Assembly (NCBI RefSeq): GCF_000805455.1 | Contig: NZ_JSUS01000009.1 | Span: 1 to 64,000, forward strand | From: Acinetobacter sp. A47 | GTDB lineage: Bacteria > Pseudomonadota > Gammaproteobacteria > Pseudomonadales > Moraxellaceae | Length of the DNA stretch: 64,000 nt | Direction: 5' to 3' | Made by a program: the position numbers and the translations under genes | The notes under the pieces: generated by a model | The model's database searches: none | Told to the model about the DNA's origin: nothing | Seen by the model: the letters and a program-made list of their open reading frames with translations, nothing else | Shown here: one piece after another, positions 50,987 through 60,853 of the stretch | How the letters are laid out: each line of letters opens with the position of its first letter | Position numbering within the stretch: the stretch's first letter is position 1

Positions 50987-52226
50987 GCTTTGGGCACCTG
51001 CCCTCACTGCTTGCGCATTAGCAACAAGCATTGCGCTTGTTGGTTGTAGCAAAGATCCTAAAGATGCACAGCAAGCTGCTGCTGCTCAAAAAATGCCGCC
51101 TCCAGAAGTTGGTGTCATTGTTGCTCAACCACAAAGCGTTGAACAAAACGTCGAGCTGTCGGGCCGGACCTCTGCCTATCAGGTATCAGAAGTTCGTCCG
51201 CAAACAGGCGGCGTGATTTTAAAACGATTATTTGCAGAAGGTAGCTACGTTCAGGCGGGTCAGGCGCTTTATCAGATCGATGCAAATACCAACCGTGCAA
51301 CAGCAGACAATGCACGCGCAGCTTTATTGCGTCAGCAAGCAAACCTGAATGCTTTACGTGTAAAAGAAGGCCGTTACCGTCAACTGGTTGGAACCAATGC
51401 GGTTTCCAAACAGGAATATGACGATATCAATGCACAGGTCAAGCTGGCTGAAGCAGATGTCGCTGCGTCTCAGGCTGCATTGAAAAATGCCGAGATTACC
51501 CTGGGTTACTCGACTGTTCGTGCCCCGATTTCGGGTCAGTCTAGCCGTTCTTCAGTAACGCCGGGTGCGCTGGTTACCGCCAATCAGGCAGATCCTTTGG
51601 TAACGATTCAACAGCTTGACCCAATCTATGTGGATATCAATCAGTCTAGCGCCGAGTTACTGCGTCTTCGCCAGCAACTGAGCAAAGGCAGCTTGAACAA
51701 CAGTAACAATACCCGTGTCAAGATTACCCTGGAAGACGGCTCTGAATATCCGATTGAAGGCCAGCTGGCATTCTCTGATGCAAGTGTCAATCCGGATACG
51801 GGTACGGTAACCTTGCGTGCGGTGTTCTCAAACCCGAACCATTTACTGTTACCGGGCATGTATGCAACCGCCAAGATTTCGCAAGGGATCTTGCCAAATG
51901 CTTACCTGATTCCACAAGCAGCGGTATCACGCTTACCAACAGGACAGGCCATTGCCCTGGTTGTTAATGCCAAAGGTACGGTTGAAACCCGTCCAATTAC
52001 AACAGTGGGTGTCAAAGGTCAGGACTGGATTGTCACGAATGGCTTACAGGCTGGTGATAAGGTTGTTGTCGATGGTGTGGCTAAGGTCAAAGAAGGACAG
52101 CAAGTGTCTGTAAAGCCTTATCAGCCAAAAGCAGCTGAAGGTCAAAATGCAGCGCCAAAAGCAGCAGAGCAACAAAAGCAAGCCAACGCACCACAAGCTG
52201 AACAAAAAGCAACGTCAGAAGCTTAA
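50973..52226 (+). CDS. adeI: RND efflux periplasmic adaptor AdeI
   Basis: A 417-residue lipoprotein adaptor with signal ATSIALVGC (Cys at 25), biotinyl-lipoyl region (SEVRPQTGGVILKRLFAEG), helical hairpin (about residues 100-160), beta-barrel and membrane-proximal domains. Two adjacent ATG codons (50973, 50976) are possible starts. It links AdeJ to AdeK in the multidrug pump. Compared from memory with A. baumannii AdeI it is clearly orthologous but diverged. Low-complexity Ala/Gln tail. Confidence 0.93.
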   Translation: MMSAKLWAPALTACALATSIALVGCSKDPKDAQQAAAAQKMPPPEVGVIVAQPQSVEQNVELSGRTSAYQVSEVRPQTGGVILKRLFAEGSYVQAGQALYQIDANTNRATADNARAALLRQQANLNALRVKEGRYRQLVGTNAVSKQEYDDINAQVKLAEADVAASQAALKNAEITLGYSTVRAPISGQSSRSSVTPGALVTANQADPLVTIQQLDPIYVDINQSSAELLRLRQQLSKGSLNNSNNTRVKITLEDGSEYPIEGQLAFSDASVNPDTGTVTLRAVFSNPNHLLLPGMYATAKISQGILPNAYLIPQAAVSRLPTGQAIALVVNAKGTVETRPITTVGVKGQDWIVTNGLQAGDKVVVDGVAKVKEGQQVSVKPYQPKAAEGQNAAPKAAEQQKQANAPQAEQKATSEA

Positions 52227-52238
52227 GGGGTAGATTGC

Positions 52239-55200
52239 ATGGCTCAATTTTTTATCCATCGCCCAATTTTTGCCTGGGTGATTGCACTGGTCATTATGTT
52301 GGCGGGGATTATCACGCTAACTAAAATGCCAGTTGCGCAATATCCAACGATTGCTCCCCCCACGGTCACGATTTCTGCGACTTATCCTGGGGCTTCTGCT
52401 CAAACCGTTGAAAATACAGTCACCCAGATCATTGAACAACAAATGAATGGTCTGGATGGTTTACGTTATATTTCATCGAACAGTGCGGGTAATGGTCAAG
52501 CATCCATCAATTTGAACTTTGAACAGGGGATCGATCCTGATATCGCTCAGGTTCAGGTTCAAAACAAACTGCAATCTGCAACGGCGCTGTTACCGACTGA
52601 TGTACAACGTCAAGGTGTTAAAGTCACCAAGTCGGGTGCCAGCTTCCTGCAAGTTATTGCGTTTTATTCTCCAGATAACAGCCTGTCTGCATCTGATATT
52701 AAAGACTATGTCAACTCAAACATTTCTGAACCGCTCAGCCGTGTTGCAGGTGTGGGTGAGTTACAGGTGTTTGGTGGCTCTTATGCAATGCGCATCTGGC
52801 TGGACCCGGCCAAGCTGACCAGCTTCAAGCTGACGCCAAATGATGTGGCAACAGCAATCCGTGCCCAGAACTCGCAAGTTGCAGTCGGTCAGCTCGGTGG
52901 TGCCCCATCGACAGCAGGTCAGGTACTCAATGCGACAGTGAATGCACAAAGCATGTTGCAGACTCCTGAGCAGTTTAAAAACATCTTCCTGAAAAACTCG
53001 GCAGATGGCGCGCAGGTACGTTTGGGTGATGTTGCACGTGTCGAACTGGGTTCAGACAATTATCAATTCGATTCAAAATTCAACGGTAATCCTGCCGGTG
53101 GTGTTGCGATCAAGCTTGCAACAGGTGCCAACGCGCTCGATACCGCAGCTGCTGTTGAAAAACGTCTATCCGAGTTACGTCATAACTATCCGGCGGGTTT
53201 GAAAGATAAACTGGCTTATGACACTACTCCGTTTATCCGTTTATCGATTGAAAGTGTAGTTCATACCTTGATCGAGGCAATTTTCCTGGTCTTCATCGTC
53301 ATGTTCCTGTTCTTGCAGAACTGGCGTGCGACGATTATTCCAACCCTGGCTGTGCCTGTGGTTGTACTGGGTACATTTGCCGTCATTAACATCTTCGGTT
53401 TCTCAATCAACACCTTGACCATGTTTGCCATGGTACTGGCCATTGGTCTTCTGGTCGATGATGCCATCGTGGTGGTCGAGAACGTTGAACGGGTCATGCA
53501 GGAAGAACACCTGGAACCTGTACCTGCGACTGAAAAGTCAATGAGTCAGATTTCCGGTGCGCTGGTCGGTATTACCAGTGTGTTAACAGCAGTATTCGTA
53601 CCGATGGCGTTCTTTAGCGGAACCACCGGGGTAATTTACCGCCAGTTCTCGATTACGCTGGTCACAGCAATGATCCTGTCTTTGGTCGTGGCCTTGACCT
53701 TTACCCCTGCCCTGTGTGCGACCCTGTTAAAGCAACATGATCCAAACAAGCAAGAAAGCAACAATATCTTTGCGCGTTTCTTCCGCTGGTTTAACCGTAG
53801 CTTTGAAAAGGTTGCGGTGAAATACCAGGGTGGTGTCAATCGCATGACGCACCACAAGTTATTCTCCGGCGTGCTTTATATTGCGGTAATTGCAGCCTTG
53901 GTCGGCATCTACAAGATGTTGCCATCTTCATTCTTGCCAGAAGAAGATCAGGGTGTGGTCATGACCTTAGTCCAGTTGCCACCGAGTGCAAGTCTGGAGC
54001 GTACAGATAAAGTCATTGACACCATGACAGGCTACTTCCTGAACAAGGAAAAAGAAAACGTCGACTCAATCTTTACTGTTGCCGGCTTCTCTTTCACAGG
54101 GGTAGGTCAAAACGCCGGTCTTGCCTTTATCAAGCTTAAAGACTGGAGCGAACGTACCACACCTGAATCGCAGATCGGTGCCATTATTCAACGTGGTATG
54201 GCATTGAACATGATTGTCAAAGATGCCTCTTACATCATGCCATTACAGTTACCGGCAATGCCTGAACTGGGTGTCGCTTCTGGTTTTGATATCCAGTTGA
54301 AAGATGCAAGCGGTCAAGGTCATGAAAAACTGATTGCTGCACGTAATGCGGTATTAGGCATGGCATCACAAGACAAACGTCTTGCCGGTGTACGCCCGAA
54401 TGGTCAGGAAGATACACCACAGTACCAGATCACCATTGATCAGGCACAAGCCGGTGCCATGGGTGTCAGCATTGCCGATATTAACAGCACCATGAGCATG
54501 GCTTGGGGTGGTTCATATATCAATGACTTCGTTGACCGTGGTCGTGTGAAAAAGGTTTATGTACAGGGCGAAGCCGATACACGCATGATGCCTGAAGACC
54601 TGAACAAATGGTATGTACGTAATAACAAGGGTGAAATGGTTCCGTTCTCTGCTTTTGCCAAGGGTGAATGGACGTATGGTTCCCCTCGCCTTGAGCGTTA
54701 TAACGGCGTATCCTCTGTCAATATCCAAGGTACTCCTGCACCGGGCGTCAGTTCGGGTGATGCAATGCTGGCCATGGAAGAAATTATTGGCAAGTTGCCG
54801 TCTATGGGCTTAAATGGTTTCGACTACGAATGGACCGGTCTATCATTGGAAGAACGTGATTCTGGTAGCCAGACCGCACCATTACTGGTTCTTTCATTAT
54901 TGATCGTCTTCCTGTGCCTTGCTGCACTTTATGAAAGCTGGTCAGTTCCAATGTCTGTCTTGCTGGTGGTACCTTTAGGTATTGTCGGTGCATTTACATT
55001 GACCTGGTTAGGCATGATCATTAAAGGTGATCCGAACCTGTCCTTTAACATTTACTTCCAGGTAGCGATTGTTGCGGTAATCGGTCTCTCTGCGAAGAAT
55101 GCGATCTTGATCGTCGAATTTGCCAAAGAATTGCAAGAACAAGGTGAAGACCTGTTTGAAGCAACCTTGCATGCAGCGAAAATGCGTTTACGTCCAATCG

Positions 55201-55412
55201 TCATGACCACACTGGCTTTCGGTTTCGGTGTATTGCCATTGGCGCTTGCAAGCGGTGCAGGTGCAGGTAGCCAGCACTCGGTCGGTTATGGTGTACTGGG
55301 TGGCGTAATTTCTTCAACACTTTTAGGTATCTTCTTCATCCCTGTATTCTTCGTGTGGATTCGTAGTATCTTTAAGTACAAACCTAAAACTTTAAATACT
55401 CAGGAGCATTGA
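52239..55412 (+). CDS. adeJ: RND multidrug efflux transporter AdeJ
   Basis: A 1057-residue inner-membrane HAE1-type RND pump: MAQFFIHRPIFAWVIALVIM start, two large periplasmic loops, 12 helices. The proton-relay acidic pair is in GLLVDDAIVVVENVERVM (near residue 407) and the matching Lys in SAKNAILIVEFAKEL. Trimer exporting many antibiotics and lipids. 12 bp after adeI with an AGGGG-type site. Full length, no lesion. Confidence 0.96.
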   Translation: MAQFFIHRPIFAWVIALVIMLAGIITLTKMPVAQYPTIAPPTVTISATYPGASAQTVENTVTQIIEQQMNGLDGLRYISSNSAGNGQASINLNFEQGIDPDIAQVQVQNKLQSATALLPTDVQRQGVKVTKSGASFLQVIAFYSPDNSLSASDIKDYVNSNISEPLSRVAGVGELQVFGGSYAMRIWLDPAKLTSFKLTPNDVATAIRAQNSQVAVGQLGGAPSTAGQVLNATVNAQSMLQTPEQFKNIFLKNSADGAQVRLGDVARVELGSDNYQFDSKFNGNPAGGVAIKLATGANALDTAAAVEKRLSELRHNYPAGLKDKLAYDTTPFIRLSIESVVHTLIEAIFLVFIVMFLFLQNWRATIIPTLAVPVVVLGTFAVINIFGFSINTLTMFAMVLAIGLLVDDAIVVVENVERVMQEEHLEPVPATEKSMSQISGALVGITSVLTAVFVPMAFFSGTTGVIYRQFSITLVTAMILSLVVALTFTPALCATLLKQHDPNKQESNNIFARFFRWFNRSFEKVAVKYQGGVNRMTHHKLFSGVLYIAVIAALVGIYKMLPSSFLPEEDQGVVMTLVQLPPSASLERTDKVIDTMTGYFLNKEKENVDSIFTVAGFSFTGVGQNAGLAFIKLKDWSERTTPESQIGAIIQRGMALNMIVKDASYIMPLQLPAMPELGVASGFDIQLKDASGQGHEKLIAARNAVLGMASQDKRLAGVRPNGQEDTPQYQITIDQAQAGAMGVSIADINSTMSMAWGGSYINDFVDRGRVKKVYVQGEADTRMMPEDLNKWYVRNNKGEMVPFSAFAKGEWTYGSPRLERYNGVSSVNIQGTPAPGVSSGDAMLAMEEIIGKLPSMGLNGFDYEWTGLSLEERDSGSQTAPLLVLSLLIVFLCLAALYESWSVPMSVLLVVPLGIVGAFTLTWLGMIIKGDPNLSFNIYFQVAIVAVIGLSAKNAILIVEFAKELQEQGEDLFEATLHAAKMRLRPIVMTTLAFGFGVLPLALASGAGAGSQHSVGYGVLGGVISSTLLGIFFIPVFFVWIRSIFKYKPKTLNTQEH

Positions 55413-55417
55413 TCGTG

Positions 55418-56878
55418 ATGCAAACTGTATGGTCTATTTCCGGTCGTAGCATTGCAATTTCTGCACTCGCGCTGTCTTTGGCTGCCTGCCAAAGCATGCG
55501 CGGGCCAGAGCCTGTGGTCAGCTCAGATATCCCTGAAAGCTACGCGTCTTATGGCAATGCTTCTGGAAAATCAATCGCTGAACAAGGCTACAAAGATTTC
55601 TTTGCAGACCAGCGCTTATTGCAAGTGATTGATATGGCGCTTGCCAACAACCGTGATTTACGTACTGCGACCCTGAACATCCAGAAAGCTCAGCAGCAAT
55701 ACCAGATCTCGGAAAACAACCAGTTGCCAACCATTGGTGCAAGTGGTAGTGCGGTTCGTCAGGTCACCCCTAGCCGTGATCCGGGCAATCCTTATTCAAC
55801 CTATCAGGTAGGTTTGGGACTGACCTCTTATGAGCTGGATTTCTGGGGCCGTGTCCGTAGCCTGAAAGATGCAGCGCTGGATAGCTATTTGGCGACGCAA
55901 AGTTCACGTGATGCCACCCAAATCAGCCTGATTGGTCAGGTTACCCAGGCCTGGTTGAATTACTCGTTTGCAAGTGCCCAACTTAAGCTTGCAGACCAGA
56001 CGTTAAAAGCGCAACTAGACTCGTTCAACCTGAACAAGAAACGTTTTGATGTGGGTATTGATAGTGAAATTCCTGTGCGTCAGGCACAGATTTCAGTAGA
56101 AACTGCACGTAATGATGTGGCCAACTACAAAACCCAGATTGCTCAGGCTCAAAACCTGTTGAACTTGCTGGTGGGCCAGCAGGTTCCTCAGAACCTGTTG
56201 CCACAACAACAGGTTACACGTATCACCAGACAGGGTGTATTAAGCGCTGGCTTGCCAAGTGATTTGTTGAACAACCGTCCGGATGTCAAGGCCTCTGAAT
56301 ACCAGTTAAGTGCTGCAGGTGCGAATATTGGTGCGGCTAAAGCACAACTGTTCCCAACCATCAGCCTGACCGGTTCTGCGGGTTATGCATCGACTGACCT
56401 GAGTGATTTATTCAAGTCAGCCAATGGATTATGGTCAATTGGCCCAAGCCTGAATATCCCGATCTTTGACTGGGGTACACGTAAAGCCAACATCAAAATC
56501 TCTGAAACCGATCAGAAAATTGCCTTGGCTAACTATGAAAAGTCAGTCCAGTCTGCTTTCCGTGAAGTCAATGATGCTCTGGCAACACGTGCCAACATTG
56601 GTGACCGTTTAACTGCGCAACGCCGTCTGGTCGATGCCACCAACACCACCTATAAACTCTCCAATGCCCGCTTCCGTGCAGGTATTGATAGTTACCTGAC
56701 CGTGTTGGATGCTCAGCGTTCTGCTTACTCGGCGGAACAAGGCTTGCTGTTATTACAGCAGGCTGACCTGAACAATCAGGTCGAGCTTTATAAGACCCTG
56801 GGTGGTGGTGTAAAAGCCACAACCAGTGAGACGATTACGCATCAGCCATCAAGCTCGCAACAGCACTACGCAAAATAA
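55418..56878 (+). CDS. adeK: RND outer-membrane channel AdeK
   Basis: A 486-residue TolC-type lipoprotein. Signal ending LALSLAAC (Cys at 24), then two OEP repeats: ANNRDLRTATLNIQKAQQQY and YELDFWGRVRSLKDAALDSYL, and later LLNNRPDVKASEYQLSAAGANIGAAKAQLFP. ATG at 55418 (MQTVWSISG) is chosen; GTG at 55415 and TTG at 55409 are in frame. It starts five bases after the adeJ stop. Completes the pump. Confidence 0.94.
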   Translation: MQTVWSISGRSIAISALALSLAACQSMRGPEPVVSSDIPESYASYGNASGKSIAEQGYKDFFADQRLLQVIDMALANNRDLRTATLNIQKAQQQYQISENNQLPTIGASGSAVRQVTPSRDPGNPYSTYQVGLGLTSYELDFWGRVRSLKDAALDSYLATQSSRDATQISLIGQVTQAWLNYSFASAQLKLADQTLKAQLDSFNLNKKRFDVGIDSEIPVRQAQISVETARNDVANYKTQIAQAQNLLNLLVGQQVPQNLLPQQQVTRITRQGVLSAGLPSDLLNNRPDVKASEYQLSAAGANIGAAKAQLFPTISLTGSAGYASTDLSDLFKSANGLWSIGPSLNIPIFDWGTRKANIKISETDQKIALANYEKSVQSAFREVNDALATRANIGDRLTAQRRLVDATNTTYKLSNARFRAGIDSYLTVLDAQRSAYSAEQGLLLLQQADLNNQVELYKTLGGGVKATTSETITHQPSSSQQHYAK

Positions 56879-56892
56879 TTTGATTTTGCAGA

Positions 56893-56923
56893 CAAAAAGC
56901 TCACTCCGGTGAGCTTTTTTTTA
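56893..56923 (+). terminator. adeIJK operon terminator
   Basis: aaaagctcac - tccg - gtgagctttt with a T-run, 15 bp after the adeK stop. Confidence 0.92.
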
Positions 56924-56986
56924 TTGCAACGCCTGCAAATATTTCTTATCTTCAAAGTCTGAAAATTGATGATTTAGAAGAAGACG

Positions 56987-57337
56987 ATGTTACTGAGCAG
57001 TTTAGAATCTGTACCTGGCCATGAAATTTTACGTCAGCTTGATGTGGTTTATGGCAGCACCGTCCGCAGCAAGCACGTCGGGCGTGACCTGATGGCAGGC
57101 TTAAAGAATATTGTTGGTGGTGAACTGACAGGCTATACCGAATTACTTGAAGAATCCCGTCAGGAAGCGACCCAGCGCATGATTGATAAAGCAAAGGCTT
57201 TAGGTGCCAATGCCATTGTCGGGATTCGTTTCTCGACTTCAAATATTGCCCAGGGCGCATCTGAACTGTTTGTTTATGGTACAGCAGTGGTGGTGCAACC
57301 TGTTGCACCTAAACTCCCTGACCCATTCGGCGCATAG
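56987..57337 (+). CDS. YbjQ (UPF0145) family protein
   Basis: A 116-residue soluble protein with the family core VVYGSTVRSKHVGRDLMAG, ELTGYTELLEESRQEATQRM and AKALGANAIVGIRFSTS. The family forms pentameric rings; metal binding has been suggested, function unproven. Followed after 8 bp by a second, membrane-anchored member, so the pair is one transcript. Confidence 0.88.
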   Translation: MLLSSLESVPGHEILRQLDVVYGSTVRSKHVGRDLMAGLKNIVGGELTGYTELLEESRQEATQRMIDKAKALGANAIVGIRFSTSNIAQGASELFVYGTAVVVQPVAPKLPDPFGA

Positions 57338-57345
57338 GCCATTGT

Positions 57346-57780
57346 ATGGAAGGATTAATTTTTCAGGTTGTGCTGTTCCTGATCCTGTTTACTGTGGGTT
57401 GGGGCTTTGGTCGCCATATCGAGCAAAAACACTTGCGTGAACTGGATCAGAAAGAACAACAGTTTGCCCATATCCGGATTGATACCAACCGCTTTGTACA
57501 CCCCACAGCACCCGGGCAAATGATCAGCAGTAATGTGGTGATCTCTCACGATTATTTTAAATATGTCCTGGCATCCATTCGCAACTTCTTTGGAGGACGT
57601 CTGGTCAGTTATGAAAGTGTGGTTGAGCGTGCACGCCGTGAAGCGATCCTGCGACTGAAGCAGGAAGCGCATGCCATGGGCGCCAAACAGATTATGGGGG
57701 TTCGCCTCAGTACCACAGAACTGGGAATGCAAGGTGGTATGGTTGAAGTGTTTGCTTATGGTACAGCCATCATCGAATAA
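57346..57780 (+). CDS. Membrane-anchored YbjQ (UPF0145) family protein
   Basis: A 144-residue protein: one N-terminal membrane helix (LIFQVVLFLILFTVGWGFG, residues 3-21), a charged linker (about 22-48), then a YbjQ domain (SYESVVERARREAILRLKQE, GAKQIMGVRLSTTELGMQGG). Two paralogues, one soluble and one anchored, may form mixed rings at the membrane, which is inference. Confidence 0.85.
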   Translation: MEGLIFQVVLFLILFTVGWGFGRHIEQKHLRELDQKEQQFAHIRIDTNRFVHPTAPGQMISSNVVISHDYFKYVLASIRNFFGGRLVSYESVVERARREAILRLKQEAHAMGAKQIMGVRLSTTELGMQGGMVEVFAYGTAIIE

Positions 57781-57829
57781 GCTGTTCTAGTCGCATATTC
57801 TCAAGCCGCAACAGACATATCGAACACAA

Positions 57830-57862
57830 TAAAAAATGCCTCATCATTCGAGGCATTTTTTA
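57830..57862. terminator. Bidirectional terminator
   Basis: aaaaatgcctc - atcatt - cgaggcattttt between the converging YbjQ pair (+) and MFS gene (-). Confidence 0.9.
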
Positions 57863-57879
57863 TGACCAGGATTTTCAGA

Positions 57880-59508
57880 TTAATGAAATAAAACGATCGC
57901 CTTTTGTAAGGTAAAGCAAATGCCGGCCAGCAAAGGCAGACCAACTACCAGCCAGGCCAGTACCACAGTAATTGTCCTGGAAGGTGCATGCACTTCCTCA
58001 TGATTCAGACTGGAATCTTGCGGTAATTTCTCATGAGCCAAGGCCTTCTCGGCAGCCAATTCAGCCTCGGTCATGTATTGATCTTCATCAACCGGCTTGA
58101 CCATTAAATTAAGGACAAATCCAAGCGCCAGCATAGCCGCCAGAATATACATGGTGGTGTCATAAGACTGTGCTTGAGCCACGCCATGTGCCAGTTGATA
58201 ATCTCGGATATTGGTAATCAGCAAGGTACCCAATACCCCCGCCACCGACCATGCAGTCAGTAACCGTCCATGAATCGCCCCGACCATTTGGGTACCAAAA
58301 ATATCGGCCAGATAAGCAGGTACCGTGGCAAATCCCCCGCCATACATGGACAGAATGATGCAGAAAGCTAAAACGAATAAAGGCAGGTTTTCGGCATGCG
58401 CCAGTTGTGGAATCGAAACGTATAATAAGAAACCCAAGGCCAGAAAAATGAAATAGGTATTTTTACGGCCAATAAAATCCGATGCAGATGCCCAGAAGAA
58501 CCGCCCACCAATATTAAACAACGACAGTAAACCGGTAAAACCTGCGGCAAAGGTCGCAATCTGCATTTTTTGTTCTGTGTTTAGTTCATTGATGCCGATC
58601 TCCAAACCGATCAGACGTCCCCCAAACACTTCCTGCAACAACGGAGACGCCATTGCCAAAATGCCAATACCTGCCGAAACATTTAAGCATAACACGCCCC
58701 AGATCAGCCAAAACTGTCTGGTTTTCCATGCCTTGTTCAAATGCACATGACGACTGGTGACCAGCGCATTCGCTTGGGTTGCTGCGGGCTGCCAGCCACT
58801 CGGTTTCCAGTTTGAAGGCGGAATCCGGTAACCAAACGCACCTCCCATCATAAAAACAAAATAAACGGCGGCTAACACCAGAAAGGTTTGCCAGACACCG
58901 ACCGAAACATCGGTCGCGAAGAACTTCATCAACTGATCTGCAAAGGGTGCACCAATCATGGCACCACCACCAAAGCCCATAATCGCAAGACCTGTGGCAA
59001 GACCTCGACGATCCGGAAACCACTTGATCAGGGTCGATACAGGCGAAATATAACCCAGCCCCAGCCCGATGCCTCCGACGCCCCCTCCTAGCCACAACAG
59101 CCATAACTGATGCGTATATACACCTAGCGCAGCCAGGATCAAACCACCTGCCCAGCAAAATGCCGCAACCACACCCGCCTTTCGTGGCCCGGCATGCTCA
59201 AGCCAACCACCAAATAAAAAGGCAGATGAACCCAGGAATACAAAAAACAAGGTGTACATGATGCTTAGGGTAGACACACTCCAGTCACAGGTCGTGGTGA
59301 ACAGTTGTTCAAGCAAACCGATATCTTTACATTCAAGTGGTGCATCAATGCCGAGGGCTTTGGACAAGGGTAACCAAAATACGGAAAAGCCATAGGCCAT
59401 ACCAATACTGAGATGAATTGCCAGTGCGGCAGGTGGCAATAGCCAACGGTTATAGCCGGCGTGGGCAATCGTGCGTTCCTTGGCTAAAAGTGAAAGTCGT
59501 CGTTCCAT
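57880..59508 (-). CDS. OFA-family MFS transporter
   Basis: A 542-residue protein with about 12 membrane helices. N-terminal region PPAALAIHLSIGMAYGFSVF and the motif LIKWFPDRRGLATGLAIMGFG are typical of the oxalate/formate antiporter (OFA) family. Transports small organic acids; substrate unknown. It has a longer N-terminal extension and large first loop (about 60-95) with cysteines (LECKDIG, TTCDWS). Single gene. Confidence 0.85.
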   Translation of the reverse strand: MERRLSLLAKERTIAHAGYNRWLLPPAALAIHLSIGMAYGFSVFWLPLSKALGIDAPLECKDIGLLEQLFTTTCDWSVSTLSIMYTLFFVFLGSSAFLFGGWLEHAGPRKAGVVAAFCWAGGLILAALGVYTHQLWLLWLGGGVGGIGLGLGYISPVSTLIKWFPDRRGLATGLAIMGFGGGAMIGAPFADQLMKFFATDVSVGVWQTFLVLAAVYFVFMMGGAFGYRIPPSNWKPSGWQPAATQANALVTSRHVHLNKAWKTRQFWLIWGVLCLNVSAGIGILAMASPLLQEVFGGRLIGLEIGINELNTEQKMQIATFAAGFTGLLSLFNIGGRFFWASASDFIGRKNTYFIFLALGFLLYVSIPQLAHAENLPLFVLAFCIILSMYGGGFATVPAYLADIFGTQMVGAIHGRLLTAWSVAGVLGTLLITNIRDYQLAHGVAQAQSYDTTMYILAAMLALGFVLNLMVKPVDEDQYMTEAELAAEKALAHEKLPQDSSLNHEEVHAPSRTITVVLAWLVVGLPLLAGICFTLQKAIVLFH

Positions 59509-59743
59509 CTACAATCTCCATGCCTTCACGGTTAAAGCGAGGCAAGCTTTTTTTCATTTTTGTACAACCCTAAGCTGCGCTCAGACCTGCTGGGTACGGT
59601 GTGGTTCTATTGGGATAAAGCTCAATCGAGCGATCGATTGTGCATAAGCGCCATAATTTTGTTCAAACCGTTTTGATCCATTAAAAATAAAGAAATAAGT
59701 TAATAAATTTTAACAGTCCTGTGCCATATACCAGACCTTGGCC

Positions 59744-60451
59744 CTATTCTGCAAAAATGGCTTGCCAGTAGTGATAGGTTTTTTCTTCGCCATTGTCCAG
59801 CTTGAACTCATACGACATCTGACGCGTTTCAGCAATTTCAAACTTGACAGGATGTTTGAATAAGGCACCTGCATAAGCAAAGCTGTGATATTCACCATTT
59901 TCACCACAGACATCCACCTCCGCTGGCATACGTTCAAGCAAAGCGGCATCAATGTCTTGTCCGATAAAAGACTCATCAAGTTTACTGGCATCGGTCACAA
60001 TGATTTTGGTTTTGATTCCTGAATCCAGAAATTGCTGCATCACTTCAAGCGAGTCCAGATTCCAGATCGGCTCCACCACCTCAATGCCTAAAGGGTGCAA
60101 ACGCTCTTCCCGATATTGCCGTACATCGCTCAGGTAAATATCACCAAAAATAAAATGCGCAACCCCTTGTGCCTTAAAATGGTTTGCTGCATCGAGCATA
60201 CGTTGCTCATACACAGGTAAATTTTTGGGTAAAAATACCGGATAGAGCGGAATGCCGATACTTTCAGCCTGCTTTTTTAATAGTGTATAAGGAATCGCAT
60301 GCATCGAAGACAGTTCAGTCTCTTCGTTCACCGTGGTTAACAGCGCAATCACCTCAAACTCGTTTTGTTGTAGCACGGTATACAACGCCAAAGCAGAGTC
60401 TTTGCCCCCGCTCCAGTTAAAAACGGCTTTCTTGCGGCTATGTACTGTCAT
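59744..60451 (-). CDS. Dph6-like PP-loop ATP pyrophosphatase
   Basis: A 235-residue protein with the PP-loop VFNWSGGKDSALALYT at the N-terminus and the conserved GDIYLSDVRQYREERL segment. The family in archaea/eukaryotes is diphthine-ammonia ligase; bacteria do not make diphthamide, so the bacterial substrate is unknown. It is the last gene of a group reading left from 63132. No terminator seen after it before the MFS promoter region. Confidence 0.82.
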   Translation of the reverse strand: MTVHSRKKAVFNWSGGKDSALALYTVLQQNEFEVIALLTTVNEETELSSMHAIPYTLLKKQAESIGIPLYPVFLPKNLPVYEQRMLDAANHFKAQGVAHFIFGDIYLSDVRQYREERLHPLGIEVVEPIWNLDSLEVMQQFLDSGIKTKIIVTDASKLDESFIGQDIDAALLERMPAEVDVCGENGEYHSFAYAGALFKHPVKFEIAETRQMSYEFKLDNGEEKTYHYWQAIFAE

Positions 60452-60502
60452 TTCATTCTATCCTTTAAGTATTATGGCTGGCTGTATGTTTAATGAGATC
60501 AG

Positions 60503-60823
60503 TCAGTTAAAGAATCCCAACAGTAAAGTTAAACCAGCAAATACCCACATAACAGCAGGCAAAATTTTTGGTGCCTTTTTAATCATGATCGGTAGAGCAA
60601 TCAGCGTGGCTAAAAAGCTGATCGGTGCTGTCAACATAAAAAACAAGATCGCAGCATAGCCACTGCGACCTTCAAAATTCGACATATTAAACGTGAATAG
60701 CCAGCTCAATATTACACCCATAGAAATACTGGCAGTTAATGCCAGCAATATATAAATGATGATCGTTGTTATGGATACTCGCTGGCTTGAAGATGACTGA
60801 GGTAAGTCTTGACTATCTTCCAC
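60503..60823 (-). CDS. Small membrane protein, unknown
   Basis: A 106-residue protein I do not recognise. Residues 1-17 are Ser/Gln-rich, then three hydrophobic helices (about 20-45, 55-78, 85-105) ending at the C-terminus. No charged catalytic motif. Same strand as Dph6-like and SDR genes, 51 and 30 bp apart, so it may belong to one transcript. Confidence 0.6.
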   Translation of the reverse strand: MEDSQDLPQSSSSQRVSITTIIIYILLALTASISMGVILSWLFTFNMSNFEGRSGYAAILFFMLTAPISFLATLIALPIMIKKAPKILPAVMWVFAGLTLLLGFFN

Positions 60824-60853
60824 TTATATTCCCTTTCAAAATAATATCCATGC

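Noticed and set aside
60503..60659. Plus-strand frame opposite the small membrane protein
   Set aside because: The minus-strand frame is longer, has proper membrane-helix pattern and fits the operon direction.
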